DNA of 64,000 nt from positions 232,451 to 296,450 of the forward strand of contig NZ_LT891970.1 in the NCBI RefSeq assembly GCF_900186505.1, read 5' to 3'. Below, in pieces: positions 1 to 7,362 of the stretch. The DNA comes from Enorma phocaeensis (GTDB lineage Bacteria > Actinomycetota > Coriobacteriia > Coriobacteriales > Coriobacteriaceae). The position numbers and the translations under genes were made by a program. The notes below the pieces were generated by a model, which saw only the letters and a list, made by a program, of their open reading frames with translations, was not told the origin of the DNA and ran no database searches. The stretch's first letter is position 1. Every line of letters begins with the position of its first letter.

Positions 1-112
1 ACGACTAATAGGAAACTGCCGGGCTCCTCCGACCAAAGAGCGCCACGGCCAGGTAATGTGGGTGTCGCGCGAGGCAGCATTCCGATCGACCGACGATTGG
101 AAGGATACCATC

Positions 113-1276
113 ATGCTGACCGAAGCCACCGCCTGCCCTGCCGTAATAGGCCTCGACGTCGGGAAGTTCTCCCATTGGGCGTGCCACGTGACCAGGCAGG
201 GCGAGATCCTCGCCAGCGGCCCCGTGGCCAACACCGAGCATGACCTGGACAGCCTGTTCGCCCGAGTGGATGCAGGGACGCTGGTCGTCGTCGACCAAGT
301 GCGCAACATCGGGTCGCTGGCGATATCGAGGGCAAGGCTGGCCGGGCTGCCCGTCGCCTACCTGCCGGGAATCGCCGCCCACGGAGCTGCCAAGCTGTTC
401 GCGGGCGACGCCAAGACCGACGAGCGCGACGCCGCGGTCATAGCCAAGACGGCGCTCGGCATCCCGGATTCGCTGCTGCCCGTGCCAAGGCGCGACGAGA
501 GGCTCGAGGCCGCAAGGTCGATGGCGGCGCAGAGGAACCACATGGTCACCTGCTCCACCCGTGACAAGAACAGGCTCAGGAGCATACTCCTGGAAAGCTG
601 CCCCGCGTTCGAGGCGCTGGCCGACCTGGCCGATCCCCATTGGCTGAAGATGATGGAGTCCCTGGGCGGCCCCTGGGGCATCCTGGATGCCGGCAAGCCT
701 GCCGTCGGCGCCGTGACCCGCGGCGCGAACAGGGCGCGCATCGACGCCGCGCTGGCGGCGATATCGTCGTCGACGCGCCCGTCCGAATACCAGGTCATGG
801 CAGAGAACCCGCAGGTCAGGATGCTTGCCAGGCGTATCAGGGAGTCCGCCGAGGAAGCCGCAAGGCTCGACACGGAGATAACGGCGCTGCTCGTCGAGGA
901 CGGCACTTACGAATGCCTGCTGACCATCCCAGGAATCGGCCCAAGGACCGCATCGGAGCTGGTGATAAGCATCGACATCGACGACTTCCCCGACCACGAC
1001 CACCTCGCATCGTATTGCGGAATCGCTCCCAGGAACCGCCAGTCAGGCAAGTCGATATCGTCGGTGAGCGCCTCGCGCCAGGGAAACAAGAGGCTGAAAA
1101 ACCTGCTCATCTTCTCCTGCAACTCGCTTAGCAGGAGCAGGGGCCGGTTCGGCGACTACTACCGCAAATGCAGGGATCGCGGCATGTGCCACGGAGAGGC
1201 ATTGAAGGCGGTCGCCAGGAAGAGGATGAAGGTGATCTACGCGATCATGAGGGACAAGGTCCCGTACTCGGCCTAG
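113..1276 (+). CDS. IS110-family transposase (DEDD recombinase)
   Basis: 387-residue transposase of the IS110 group, which moves by an RNA-guided recombination reaction rather than by a DDE mechanism. The N-terminal RuvC-like half has GLDVGK (Asp15), VVVDQ (Asp61) and a KTDERDA block (Asp103, Asp106), matching the family's four acidic residues with Asp where Glu is common in the second. The C-terminal half has IPGIGPRTA and then RQSGKSISS with its serine, typical of the Transposase_20 domain. An in-frame ATG lies upstream at 56, but GGAAGG seven bases before the ATG at 113 decides the start. The gene appears intact and so possibly active. It borders the accessory island on its left. Confidence 0.92.
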   Translation: MLTEATACPAVIGLDVGKFSHWACHVTRQGEILASGPVANTEHDLDSLFARVDAGTLVVVDQVRNIGSLAISRARLAGLPVAYLPGIAAHGAAKLFAGDAKTDERDAAVIAKTALGIPDSLLPVPRRDERLEAARSMAAQRNHMVTCSTRDKNRLRSILLESCPAFEALADLADPHWLKMMESLGGPWGILDAGKPAVGAVTRGANRARIDAALAAISSSTRPSEYQVMAENPQVRMLARRIRESAEEAARLDTEITALLVEDGTYECLLTIPGIGPRTASELVISIDIDDFPDHDHLASYCGIAPRNRQSGKSISSVSASRQGNKRLKNLLIFSCNSLSRSRGRFGDYYRKCRDRGMCHGEALKAVARKRMKVIYAIMRDKVPYSA

Positions 1277-1296
1277 CTAGCCAGAGCCATAGAAAA

Positions 1297-1321
1297 ACGC
1301 CAGCCCGACAAGGGCTGGCGT
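1297..1321 (-). terminator. Intrinsic terminator-like hairpin in the IS right flank
   Basis: Perfect 10-bp stem (ACGCCAGCCC / GGGCTGGCGT) with a 5-base loop. Read on the minus strand it is followed by five T residues, so it would end transcription arriving from the minus-strand island to its right. Because it lies inside the IS end it may equally be part of the element's guide-RNA structure. Confidence 0.55.
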
Positions 1322-1401
1322 CAGCATGCTCGAAAGCAGTGATCTTTGCCAACAAAATCAGTTGACAAAACTATAGGAACACCCCCAAGGTCGAAGCACA
1401 A

Positions 1402-1731
1402 CTACTCTTCTCCCCCCGGCTGCTCACCATCGATCCAATAGGCATGCATCTTCCGCAGGAGCTCGGCGGTCACAGGGTATCCTGTGGCGCTTCCAAGTAC
1501 CGAATCAAAGCCGCAACGCGGGCACACCGCCGTGGCGCCAAGGCCATCGGGAACCCATTCCAGAATCTCATGCGGACTGTAGATACTCTCGCAGCAAAAG
1601 CATCCGCAGACATCGCTCCGGCTCAGGTCATCACGGTTGTTCATGGTTCCATGATATGCAGCCACATGATCGGGAGCTTTGCTTCCGACGCGGCTATATT
1701 CAATGATTCGAATCCAGGTCTCCAAACTCAT
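1402..1731 (-). CDS. Small Cys-rich cytoplasmic protein (GCFxC...CPxCG family)
   Basis: 109-residue protein with the pattern CGCFCC (about residues 41-46), CPRCG about 25 residues later and a conserved tail of the form GYPVT...M..YW. It resembles a widespread family of small 'cytoplasmic proteins' with a probable treble-cleft zinc site, often seen near polymorphic toxin loci. The function is unknown. The start is uncertain: the chosen ATG overlaps the end of the upstream zinc-ribbon gene by 32 bp, which suggests translational coupling, and the frame stays open to 1911. It shares its central domain with the gene ending at 1950. No toxin gene is visible beside it. Confidence 0.65.
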   Translation of the reverse strand: MSLETWIRIIEYSRVGSKAPDHVAAYHGTMNNRDDLSRSDVCGCFCCESIYSPHEILEWVPDGLGATAVCPRCGFDSVLGSATGYPVTAELLRKMHAYWIDGEQPGGEE

Positions 1732-1945
1732 GGCCGCAGGAGCGACAGCGCCAGCGCGGCGAATCGGACGCCACCATACATCCTCCCAGCACAACAACGC
1801 CTGCATTGAGTGCCGTCTCGAGCTCCTTAGTGAATCTAGGCCTGCCCCATTGGATGCGAGCGATCTCTCGCGATCCGCAGGACGGGCAACGAAAATGGAC
1901 CGGGTACTCAAAAAACTCGTTCATGCCTGCCACACGATCCCCCAT
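1700..1945 (-). CDS. Small zinc-ribbon protein
   Basis: 81-residue protein with two CPxCG-type knuckles (CPSCGS near residue 20 and CRSCGH near residue 70), separated by a conserved block ending in VVLGGC. This matches a common stand-alone bacterial zinc-ribbon family of unknown function. The ATG at 1945 lies four bases after the stop of the upstream gene; an internal ATG at 1924 is a possible alternative start. It overlaps the next gene downstream in a different frame. Both overlapping frames carry family-level motifs, so I read them as two genes rather than one frameshifted gene. Confidence 0.65.
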   Translation of the reverse strand: MGDRVAGMNEFFEYPVHFRCPSCGSREIARIQWGRPRFTKELETALNAGVVVLGGCMVASDSPRWRCRSCGHEFGDLDSNH

Positions 1946-1949
1946 AACC

Positions 1950-2786
1950 TTATTCTGGATAATCCTCGCCTATCCAATCAGGATCATCGAGTTTGACGAC
2001 AAGCCGCAGCTTCGAGTCGTAGGGCTCCACGAGCAGGCCCATGAGACGCGAGCCGTACGTATCGAGAAGCTCGCGGAGCAGGCGGCGGTCCCTCTGGCCC
2101 CAGAGCGGATACGGGAGCACGTGGTCGCGTTCGTCGACGAACTCGTACCCAGGGGACGCGCTGCCTTCACCATGGATGACGATGCGCATGAGCCCGCCGG
2201 CTTCCTTGTCTTCCTCCGGCTCCCCTTTCGATCCGTCCTCCTCTTCAGCTCGTGCATCCTCGTCTGGCGCATCATCGGGGTCACCCGCAGACCGGCCATC
2301 GTCCGCAGGCCAATCCCGATCGTCGACGCCGCCAAACCGCCAGAGCTCGACCTCCCCCACCTGCTGGTACAAGGGGCTTTCCTCCAGCAGGAAGACGATA
2401 CCCCGCCGCTGATAGTCGTCGTATCCCGAGAACGGCGGGACGTACGTCGCAGCCTTCTTCCGCTCCCGGTATTCGGATCCGAACCAGTCCGTGTACATGC
2501 TCGAGAGCAGGGCGGTAGAGACCGGGAGCTCCTCCGTGTCGTAGAGCACGGTATCGCAGCCGCAATAGGGGCATAGCGCCGTGTCCGCGCCGTCCTCCTC
2601 GGACATCCAATCGGTGATCTCGCTCGCCGCGAACGTGCTCCCGCAATGGAAGCATCCGCACCGGAGCGAGCTCCCCTCGATCATGGGGCGACCGTACGCC
2701 GTCAAGCGGTTGAGTACGTGCCTGGCCTTGTAGTCGAGACACGGGACGCTTACCGCCGCGTTATCCGGCACGATGTTTCGCTTCAT
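1950..2786 (-). CDS. Immunity-like protein with GCFxC zinc domain and acidic linker
   Basis: 278 residues. An N-terminal zinc-type domain (CGCFHC at 43-48, CPYCGC at 72-77) matches the family of the gene at 1402. It is followed by a strongly acidic, proline-poor linker (about 150-195, runs of D and E) and a C-terminal segment of unknown fold. The ATG at 2786 has AGGTGG eight bases upstream and is preferred over longer in-frame starts. Its ribosome site lies inside a 59-bp segment that repeats at 4723-4781, where it forms the 3' end of another gene, so the start region records a former gene junction. Function is unknown; an immunity or accessory role is an inference from family company. Confidence 0.6.
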   Translation of the reverse strand: MKRNIVPDNAAVSVPCLDYKARHVLNRLTAYGRPMIEGSSLRCGCFHCGSTFAASEITDWMSEEDGADTALCPYCGCDTVLYDTEELPVSTALLSSMYTDWFGSEYRERKKAATYVPPFSGYDDYQRRGIVFLLEESPLYQQVGEVELWRFGGVDDRDWPADDGRSAGDPDDAPDEDARAEEEDGSKGEPEEDKEAGGLMRIVIHGEGSASPGYEFVDERDHVLPYPLWGQRDRRLLRELLDTYGSRLMGLLVEPYDSKLRLVVKLDDPDWIGEDYPE

Positions 2787-2833
2787 CGCTAGCACCACCT
2801 TATAGGATTGCCCGTCTCGATCGAGGCGACCAG
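2775..2833. repeat. 59-bp direct repeat, left copy
   Basis: Matches 4723-4781 at 57 of 59 positions in the same orientation. On the minus strand it encodes the last codons of the gene ending at 4737 (tail ...GNPIRWC, stop) followed two bases later by the ATG and first codons (MKRN) of the gene starting at 2786. Here the upstream gene body is absent, so the tail is an orphan remnant. Confidence 0.9.
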
Positions 2834-2883
2834 CCCCGTCGAGCAACGGGAGGTCGGTCTTACCGTACTGCACCGGTACAGAA

Positions 2884-3444
2884 TCAAGATGCAATCAGGT
2901 CCTCTTTAATCACATCTGCCAAGCAGAGCTCCCCAGCAGGAATCTTCGACAGCCGCCGATAGTCTCGTGCGGCCGCGACAATCGACCCCACATCCCAATA
3001 CGCTTCCAGGAATACTGCGCGCTTGATCTTCTTCATGCCAAGCTCTTGCTTGCAATAAACGCTTGGTCGCACACTCGATTTCACCTTGCTCCACTGTTGC
3101 CACATGCCTTCTCGAACGATGACGAGCGCTTCCATCTCTGGATGCGTGAACACATTGATCACTGGATAACGATTCACATAGAGCGAGCCCAGCTGGAACG
3201 ATTCCTTGCGCGAATCCAGTACCCGCATGATGCAGACCGGCCAGGGAAAGTCGTAGCTGAGATAGTTTGCTTGGATCTCGCTCGCCTTCCTCGTTCGAGT
3301 CACTTCGATGACATCCTCTTGGGGGAAGATGAGCGCGTCTGCATCGATCAGCTTCTTTATTACAACTTCCTCAGCCGTTCCCTCACATATGATCAAAGCA
3401 TGATAGCCTTCACGTGCCAGCCGCTGAGCCGCGTTCTCACTCAT
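2884..3444 (-). CDS. TOPRIM-like partner of the AAA ATPase (putative defence nuclease)
   Basis: 186 residues. The opening HALIICEGTAEE resembles motif 1 of TOPRIM/RloB-type proteins (Glu21, Gly22), and VLDSRKE near residue 76 may supply the second acidic site; that assignment is an inference. The ATG at 3444 overlaps the stop of the upstream ATPase as ATGAGTGA, a sign of coupled translation. A second ATG at 3465 is possible, but neither has a strong ribosome site. ATPase plus TOPRIM-like pairs are a recurring layout in anti-phage systems (PARIS, Gabija and OLD families are examples), but I cannot place this one in a named system. Confidence 0.6.
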   Translation of the reverse strand: MSENAAQRLAREGYHALIICEGTAEEVVIKKLIDADALIFPQEDVIEVTRTRKASEIQANYLSYDFPWPVCIMRVLDSRKESFQLGSLYVNRYPVINVFTHPEMEALVIVREGMWQQWSKVKSSVRPSVYCKQELGMKKIKRAVFLEAYWDVGSIVAAARDYRRLSKIPAGELCLADVIKEDLIAS

Positions 3445-4633
3445 GGGATACTGCGCTCTCGACATGGTGCTTCAGCGCCTTGACATCCAGATATCTCGGG
3501 GCCGTACCCTTGATGTAGTTCGAGGCGAAGACCTCGGACTTTTTGTTTTCGATGCGCCTCACGCGTGTCGAATACTTCACCACCTCGGACCTATCGTCCT
3601 CACCGCGCACGAGGAAGAACACGTTATCCTTCCGGTGCACGTGATCGAGCACCTGGGGATAGTGCGTTGTAAACACGAGCGTGCCGCCGTGCGGATTCGT
3701 GTTCCGTGATGCAAACAGATCAATCACAACATTGACCAGCTGCCGATTGAGATGGTTCTCGATCTCATCAACCAGCAGATAGCCTCCCGTGTTTAGAACT
3801 CCCATCGCACGGGAGATGAGCGACATGCCCCGGAGCGTTCCCGATGAAAGCACCTCGGCAAGGCCTTCCTCGGAGAGCACGATGGGTTCTTCGTCCTTGA
3901 ACTTCAGCTCGAATGCGCGCCCCGTGTCGAGCACTTCGAGGTGCTCGATGTGCGAATCGAAGACCTTGAGGATGCAATCCAAGCCCGCGCTTGCCTGACG
4001 CAGCTTGAATCCGGTTTCTCTAAGAACCACTGCGGTGCTCCGCATGCCTAAGTCCTGATACATCGCGGCGGCGGACACCGATTGATCATCGTTCACCATC
4101 ACGACCCATGCCTGACGGTCATCCGTCACGACAGTCTCTCCACGCTGGTACAAAACTTTCGCATTCTTGAGCAGCTGATCCCAATCGCCCAGCGAATTCT
4201 TGGTAAGCGGCATCGAGGAAACTCGATAAACGCTCTCGTCGGTGATTTTCAAGCCAGATACATCGGTGGCTCTCGTACTGTCAATTGAATGCAGAACCGC
4301 TTCGATAAGATAGAGGCGATCTTCATTCCACACCAGGCACCGAACCGTCGCATCGCCGTCGAAAATGCTGTAGAACGACGCTGGGAGGCCCCTTCCGTTT
4401 ATCGGCGAGCCATTGACGATTCGCGACGCGAGCTCAACGAGGCATAGCGCGGTGCTCTTACCGGATGCGTTGATGCCGGCAAAAGCGATTACGTTGTTGG
4501 TATATATCGGACGCTCGATTGCCGTCACCGACTCGTCCGCTGCAGGAACTTTGTCCGCCGCGAATAAATCTAGTTCAAAGATTCCGTTTTTGAACATTCT
4601 CAAATGGTCGAAATATATCTTCAGGAGCTTCAT
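3437..4633 (-). CDS. AAA/ABC-type ATPase, putative defence system
   Basis: 398 residues, an SMC/OLD-like ATPase (AAA_15/AAA_21 type). Walker A is GINASGKST (53-61), an ABC-like signature LSSGTLRG lies at 262-269, Walker B is LLVDEIENHL (Asp289-Glu290), and a switch histidine follows in TTHYP (324). The spread between the two Walker motifs leaves about 200 residues for an inserted domain. It is the first gene of a two-gene operon with the TOPRIM-like gene. The promoter region is AT-rich, unlike its surroundings, and contains an 8-bp inverted repeat. The whole unit lies between 59-bp direct repeats, consistent with acquisition as a cassette. Confidence 0.8.
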   Translation of the reverse strand: MKLLKIYFDHLRMFKNGIFELDLFAADKVPAADESVTAIERPIYTNNVIAFAGINASGKSTALCLVELASRIVNGSPINGRGLPASFYSIFDGDATVRCLVWNEDRLYLIEAVLHSIDSTRATDVSGLKITDESVYRVSSMPLTKNSLGDWDQLLKNAKVLYQRGETVVTDDRQAWVVMVNDDQSVSAAAMYQDLGMRSTAVVLRETGFKLRQASAGLDCILKVFDSHIEHLEVLDTGRAFELKFKDEEPIVLSEEGLAEVLSSGTLRGMSLISRAMGVLNTGGYLLVDEIENHLNRQLVNVVIDLFASRNTNPHGGTLVFTTHYPQVLDHVHRKDNVFFLVRGEDDRSEVVKYSTRVRRIENKKSEVFASNYIKGTAPRYLDVKALKHHVESAVSHE

Positions 4634-4651
4634 ACTGATATCTTTCTAATA

Positions 4652-4674
4652 TACAAACAGATAACATGTTTGTA
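4652..4674. promoter_or_regulatory. Inverted repeat in the ATPase operon promoter region
   Basis: TACAAACA and TGTTTGTA form a perfect 8-bp inverted repeat with a 7-base spacer, about 20-40 bp upstream of the ATPase start. It sits in a short AT-rich stretch (4634-4690) with TATATT-like hexamers on the minus strand. Position and symmetry suit an operator, but no regulator gene is visible. Confidence 0.5.
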
Positions 4675-4722
4675 ATATAGCACAGTCATGATGGACGGCT
4701 CGCGACGAGTCCCATGCGCTGC

Positions 4723-4781
4723 GTTTCGCTTCATCGCTAGCACCACCTTATGGGATTGCCCGTCTCAATCGAGGCGACCAG
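4723..4781. repeat. 59-bp direct repeat, right copy
   Basis: Pairs with 2775-2833. Here the minus-strand reading is the genuine 3' end of the gene 4737-5579, followed by an orphan start (MKRN...) matching the gene now found at 2786. The two copies bound a 1.9-kb segment carrying the ATPase/TOPRIM pair. Confidence 0.9.
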
Positions 4782-5579
4782 AAGCCTCCGTATGCGCTCC
4801 GCGGTCCAATACTTCCCCTCGTAGAGGAACGGGGCCTTCTTCGAGGTCACGTAGAACTCGCGCTCGACACCGGGATTCGCCTTCGAGCCTAAGGCGTACG
4901 CGGTCTCGGTCACCGCGCCCGTGTCGAAGCAGATAACCTTCGTGCGCCAACAGCCCTTCCCATCCGGCGCCTCAGGCATGATCTGCTTGAAGTGGGTCGT
5001 CTCCACCGGATCGCACCCCGTGCGGTAGAAGCAGATCTTGCCGCCGACCATCCACACCTCCTCATAAGGAGCGATAGACAACGGAAACGACCCACATTGC
5101 GCCGAGACCCAGACCTCCTCGTCCGTCTCGACGTCGCACAGGACCCACTCGTCGACATCTGCGACCTTCGCGATGAAGCGGTCGAGCTCCACCAAGGTGG
5201 CGGCAGCTTTCTCAGCGGGATATATCCCGCCGTTCCCCTGGGGCAGAAGCTTGCTGAGCAGCGGGAACTCGGACTCGCCACCCGCCTCCTTGACAAGCGA
5301 TCTGAACTGTGCGCAACCGGCGATGTTCGAGACGCTCTCGGAAGAGTACTCCCCGTCCTCGTGCTCGCAACAGAACTCCGCCCGCTCGTAGAACTCCTTT
5401 TCAAGCTGGCCGTATCGGGCATCGAACCGTCGGCGGTCAAGCCGCTTTCTCGCCGCGTCGAGCTTGCGCGACGCGAGGTAGCCCTCGTCGTCGACATATA
5501 GGTCGTCCAAGGGAACGGGACCGGGCTTGAGCTTGCCCTCCTCAAAGCACCGGCAGCGAACCGTCGCACCAAGTCCCAT
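4737..5579 (-). CDS. Uncharacterised immunity-like protein
   Basis: 280 residues, no transmembrane segment or signal peptide. Recognisable features are CRCF near the N terminus, a central FCCEHEDGEY block (about residues 68-77), then a long conserved-looking region with LLSKLLPQGNGG and EEVWMVGGK. Proteins of this look occur in actinobacterial and coriobacterial accessory loci; I think of them as possible immunity proteins, but no function is established. The ATG at 5579 is preferred over an in-frame TTG at 5597. Its last codons lie in the 59-bp repeat and contain the ribosome site that once served the gene now at 2786, so the two were probably an operon. Confidence 0.6.
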   Translation of the reverse strand: MGLGATVRCRCFEEGKLKPGPVPLDDLYVDDEGYLASRKLDAARKRLDRRRFDARYGQLEKEFYERAEFCCEHEDGEYSSESVSNIAGCAQFRSLVKEAGGESEFPLLSKLLPQGNGGIYPAEKAAATLVELDRFIAKVADVDEWVLCDVETDEEVWVSAQCGSFPLSIAPYEEVWMVGGKICFYRTGCDPVETTHFKQIMPEAPDGKGCWRTKVICFDTGAVTETAYALGSKANPGVEREFYVTSKKAPFLYEGKYWTAERIRRLLVASIETGNPIRWC

Positions 5580-5811
5580 CGTCTGCCCCCACTCCAACGC
5601 CCGTCATTGTTTTAAAACTACCGTTTCGACCGGACAAAATCGGTCGTTGCCAGCACAATCGCTGAATAAAGCTGGGCCGTGATCAGGCACGCAAGCAGCA
5701 ACCGAGAGAGACCCCGGCACCGGAATCGACCTGAAACCGATGGAAACCTCTCTCCTCGTATATGACCGATTTCCCTGGGTAGAGCCCGAGACCGTCGCAG
5801 CAAGGCCCGTG
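5580..5811. other. Non-coding spacer with small inverted repeat
   Basis: No gene recognised. CGACCG / CGGTCG (5628-5647) is a 6-bp inverted repeat near the downstream gene start. About 60-80 bases around 5618-5700 are recognisably similar to 8810-8890 upstream of the CpXC gene (shared AAAGCTGGG and ACTACCG blocks), suggesting a common upstream region. Confidence 0.4.
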
Positions 5812-7212
5812 TTACTCGTCATCCACGAGCAGCACGTCGTCGCGATCCGCTGCGATGGCTCGCAGCTCGTCCGTGAAGCCGCTCACGCTGAAGAGCGCGA
5901 ATGCATCTGTTCGATCCCCTCTCTCCCATGGCACTCGCTCCACCTTGCTCTCAAGGCCGCGAAGCACGTCTGCGCCCACCGGGTCCTTCCAGAACTTGCA
6001 CTCCCCCCATACGGCGCGCTTCTGAGAGGCGTTCAAGGCGATAGCATCAATCTCATCGCTTCCCGACCACCAGCGGCCGACGCGTTCCGGAACAAACCCC
6101 AATGCTCCGGAATCGACCATATCCCACAACCGCTCGCGACAAACACTCTCGTACACGAATGCAACATGGCTATCGATGAAATGTTCCCGGATGCGGTGCT
6201 CGACCGCAGCCGTCCGCCCCGTCTCTAGGTAGCTCAGATTGGGCAGCACGAATTTGAACCAGAACTGCAGGAAATTGTCCTTAATCCTGTACAAGGCCTT
6301 CTTGCTCTTATCGGGATTGCCCTCCGTGACCGGCACCTCCCGCTCCAAGACATCCAGATCTATGAGCGTTTTGAGATACTTGTTGAGACTCGTCTGCCTC
6401 ATACCGAACACGCGAGAGATCTCACTCGGACGGTGCGCACCGCCCGCGACCGCCCGGATGAGCGCGAAGTACGTGCCCACGTTGGGAACTTCACGCTGGA
6501 GGAGGAAGTTCGGCTCATCATAGAGGAACCCGTTTCGATCGAGCACGTTTGTTGAGATCGCTGCGAAGATGTCATCCTTGTCTTCGAACAGCTCGATGTA
6601 CTTGGGCACGCCGCCGGTCACGGCATAGCGCTCCACGAGCTCGCGCGTCGTATGCCCCGGAAGGAACTCGCGGTAATGCGAAAACGGGATCTGTCCCATC
6701 CGGATTTGCGCCGTCCTGCGTCCGTACAGGGGGCTTTCTTCGGATAGCACCTGGTCTTTCATGAGCGAGATGAGCGAACCGCAGAGGATGAGCATGACGT
6801 TAGCGTGCTTGAGCATTATGTCCCAGATGCGCTGGAAGACCGACGGATATGCGGGGTTCGCCTTGCCAAGGTATTGGAACTCATCGATGACGATGACGGC
6901 CCGCTCGTCCACAGGCCTGCATGCGCGGGCGATCTCGCGGAAGATGTCCTCCCAGCGCGAGACGCGCGCGCTGCGGAGCAGGTCGCTCTGGAGGAAGTCG
7001 GCCGCCACGGACTGGAAGCTTTCAAGATTTTGGAGCTCAGGCTCTTCTGTTGCGAGGAAATACAGCGCGTGCTTGTCCTGAATGAAACGGGAGATGAGCT
7101 CGGTCTTGCCAACGCGGCGGCGACCATAGACCACCACGAAGGAAGACTCCTCGCGTGCATACTCGCGCTCAAGAGTCCGCAGCTCTCGCTTTCGATCGAC
7201 AAAGGCACGCAT
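5812..7212 (-). CDS. Archaeal-type AAA ATPase (ATPase_2 with DUF234-like C terminus)
   Basis: 466 residues. Walker A is GRRRVGKT (30-37) and Walker B is VIVIDEFQYL (about 108-117), with the family's GSLISLM sensor region and a winged-helix/DUF234-like C-terminal half (FWFKFVLPN, then a nuclease-like ECKFWKDPV segment that may be a restriction-endonuclease fold remnant). Such ATPases are common in archaea and anaerobic bacteria; their role is unclear, with defence or mobile-element links proposed. The ATG at 7212 has GGAGGT six bases upstream and beats the longer start. A large perfect palindrome lies 45 bp upstream. It stands alone, without a partner gene. Confidence 0.8.
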   Translation of the reverse strand: MRAFVDRKRELRTLEREYAREESSFVVVYGRRRVGKTELISRFIQDKHALYFLATEEPELQNLESFQSVAADFLQSDLLRSARVSRWEDIFREIARACRPVDERAVIVIDEFQYLGKANPAYPSVFQRIWDIMLKHANVMLILCGSLISLMKDQVLSEESPLYGRRTAQIRMGQIPFSHYREFLPGHTTRELVERYAVTGGVPKYIELFEDKDDIFAAISTNVLDRNGFLYDEPNFLLQREVPNVGTYFALIRAVAGGAHRPSEISRVFGMRQTSLNKYLKTLIDLDVLEREVPVTEGNPDKSKKALYRIKDNFLQFWFKFVLPNLSYLETGRTAAVEHRIREHFIDSHVAFVYESVCRERLWDMVDSGALGFVPERVGRWWSGSDEIDAIALNASQKRAVWGECKFWKDPVGADVLRGLESKVERVPWERGDRTDAFALFSVSGFTDELRAIAADRDDVLLVDDE

Positions 7213-7257
7213 TGCGACCTCCACTGCAAGCATAGCAATTCATCAGCATTATTCTAT

Positions 7258-7287
7258 ATAGGATTATTCTATTTAGAATAATCCTAT
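7258..7287. promoter_or_regulatory. 14-bp perfect inverted repeat upstream of the ATPase
   Basis: ATAGGATTATTCTA and TAGAATAATCCTAT are exact reverse complements with a 2-base spacer. A further direct copy of the half-site (ATTATTCTAT) begins at about 7249. The stretch is AT-rich in an otherwise GC-rich context and lies just upstream of the gene starting at 7212. This is the form of an autoregulatory operator, and a 30-bp symmetric site is unusually long. Confidence 0.7.
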
Positions 7288-7362
7288 TGAGCAAGGATTT
7301 TCCCCACTTCGCACTCCATGTCACGTCATCACTCTGGCGTAACTTCGCCGCAAACCCCTTGT

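Larger units (their letters stand above)
8..1379 (+). mobile_element. IS110-family insertion sequence, core to core
   Basis: The transposase gene is bracketed by the same seven bases, ATAGGAA, at 8-14 and 1373-1379, about 1.37 kb apart. IS110 elements have no long terminal inverted repeats; a short core shared by both ends and the target is what the family shows, so I take these as the ends. The non-coding flanks are about 100 bp on each side. The right flank has a perfect 10-bp hairpin and a TTGACA hexamer (1362-1367) just inside the end. The boundaries are inferred, because sequence left of base 1 is not available. Confidence 0.6.

Noticed and set aside
1402..1945. Single frameshifted gene joining the zinc-ribbon and GCFxC proteins
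   Set aside because: Each frame on its own matches a complete small family with sensible ends, so overlap of two genes is simpler than a frameshift.
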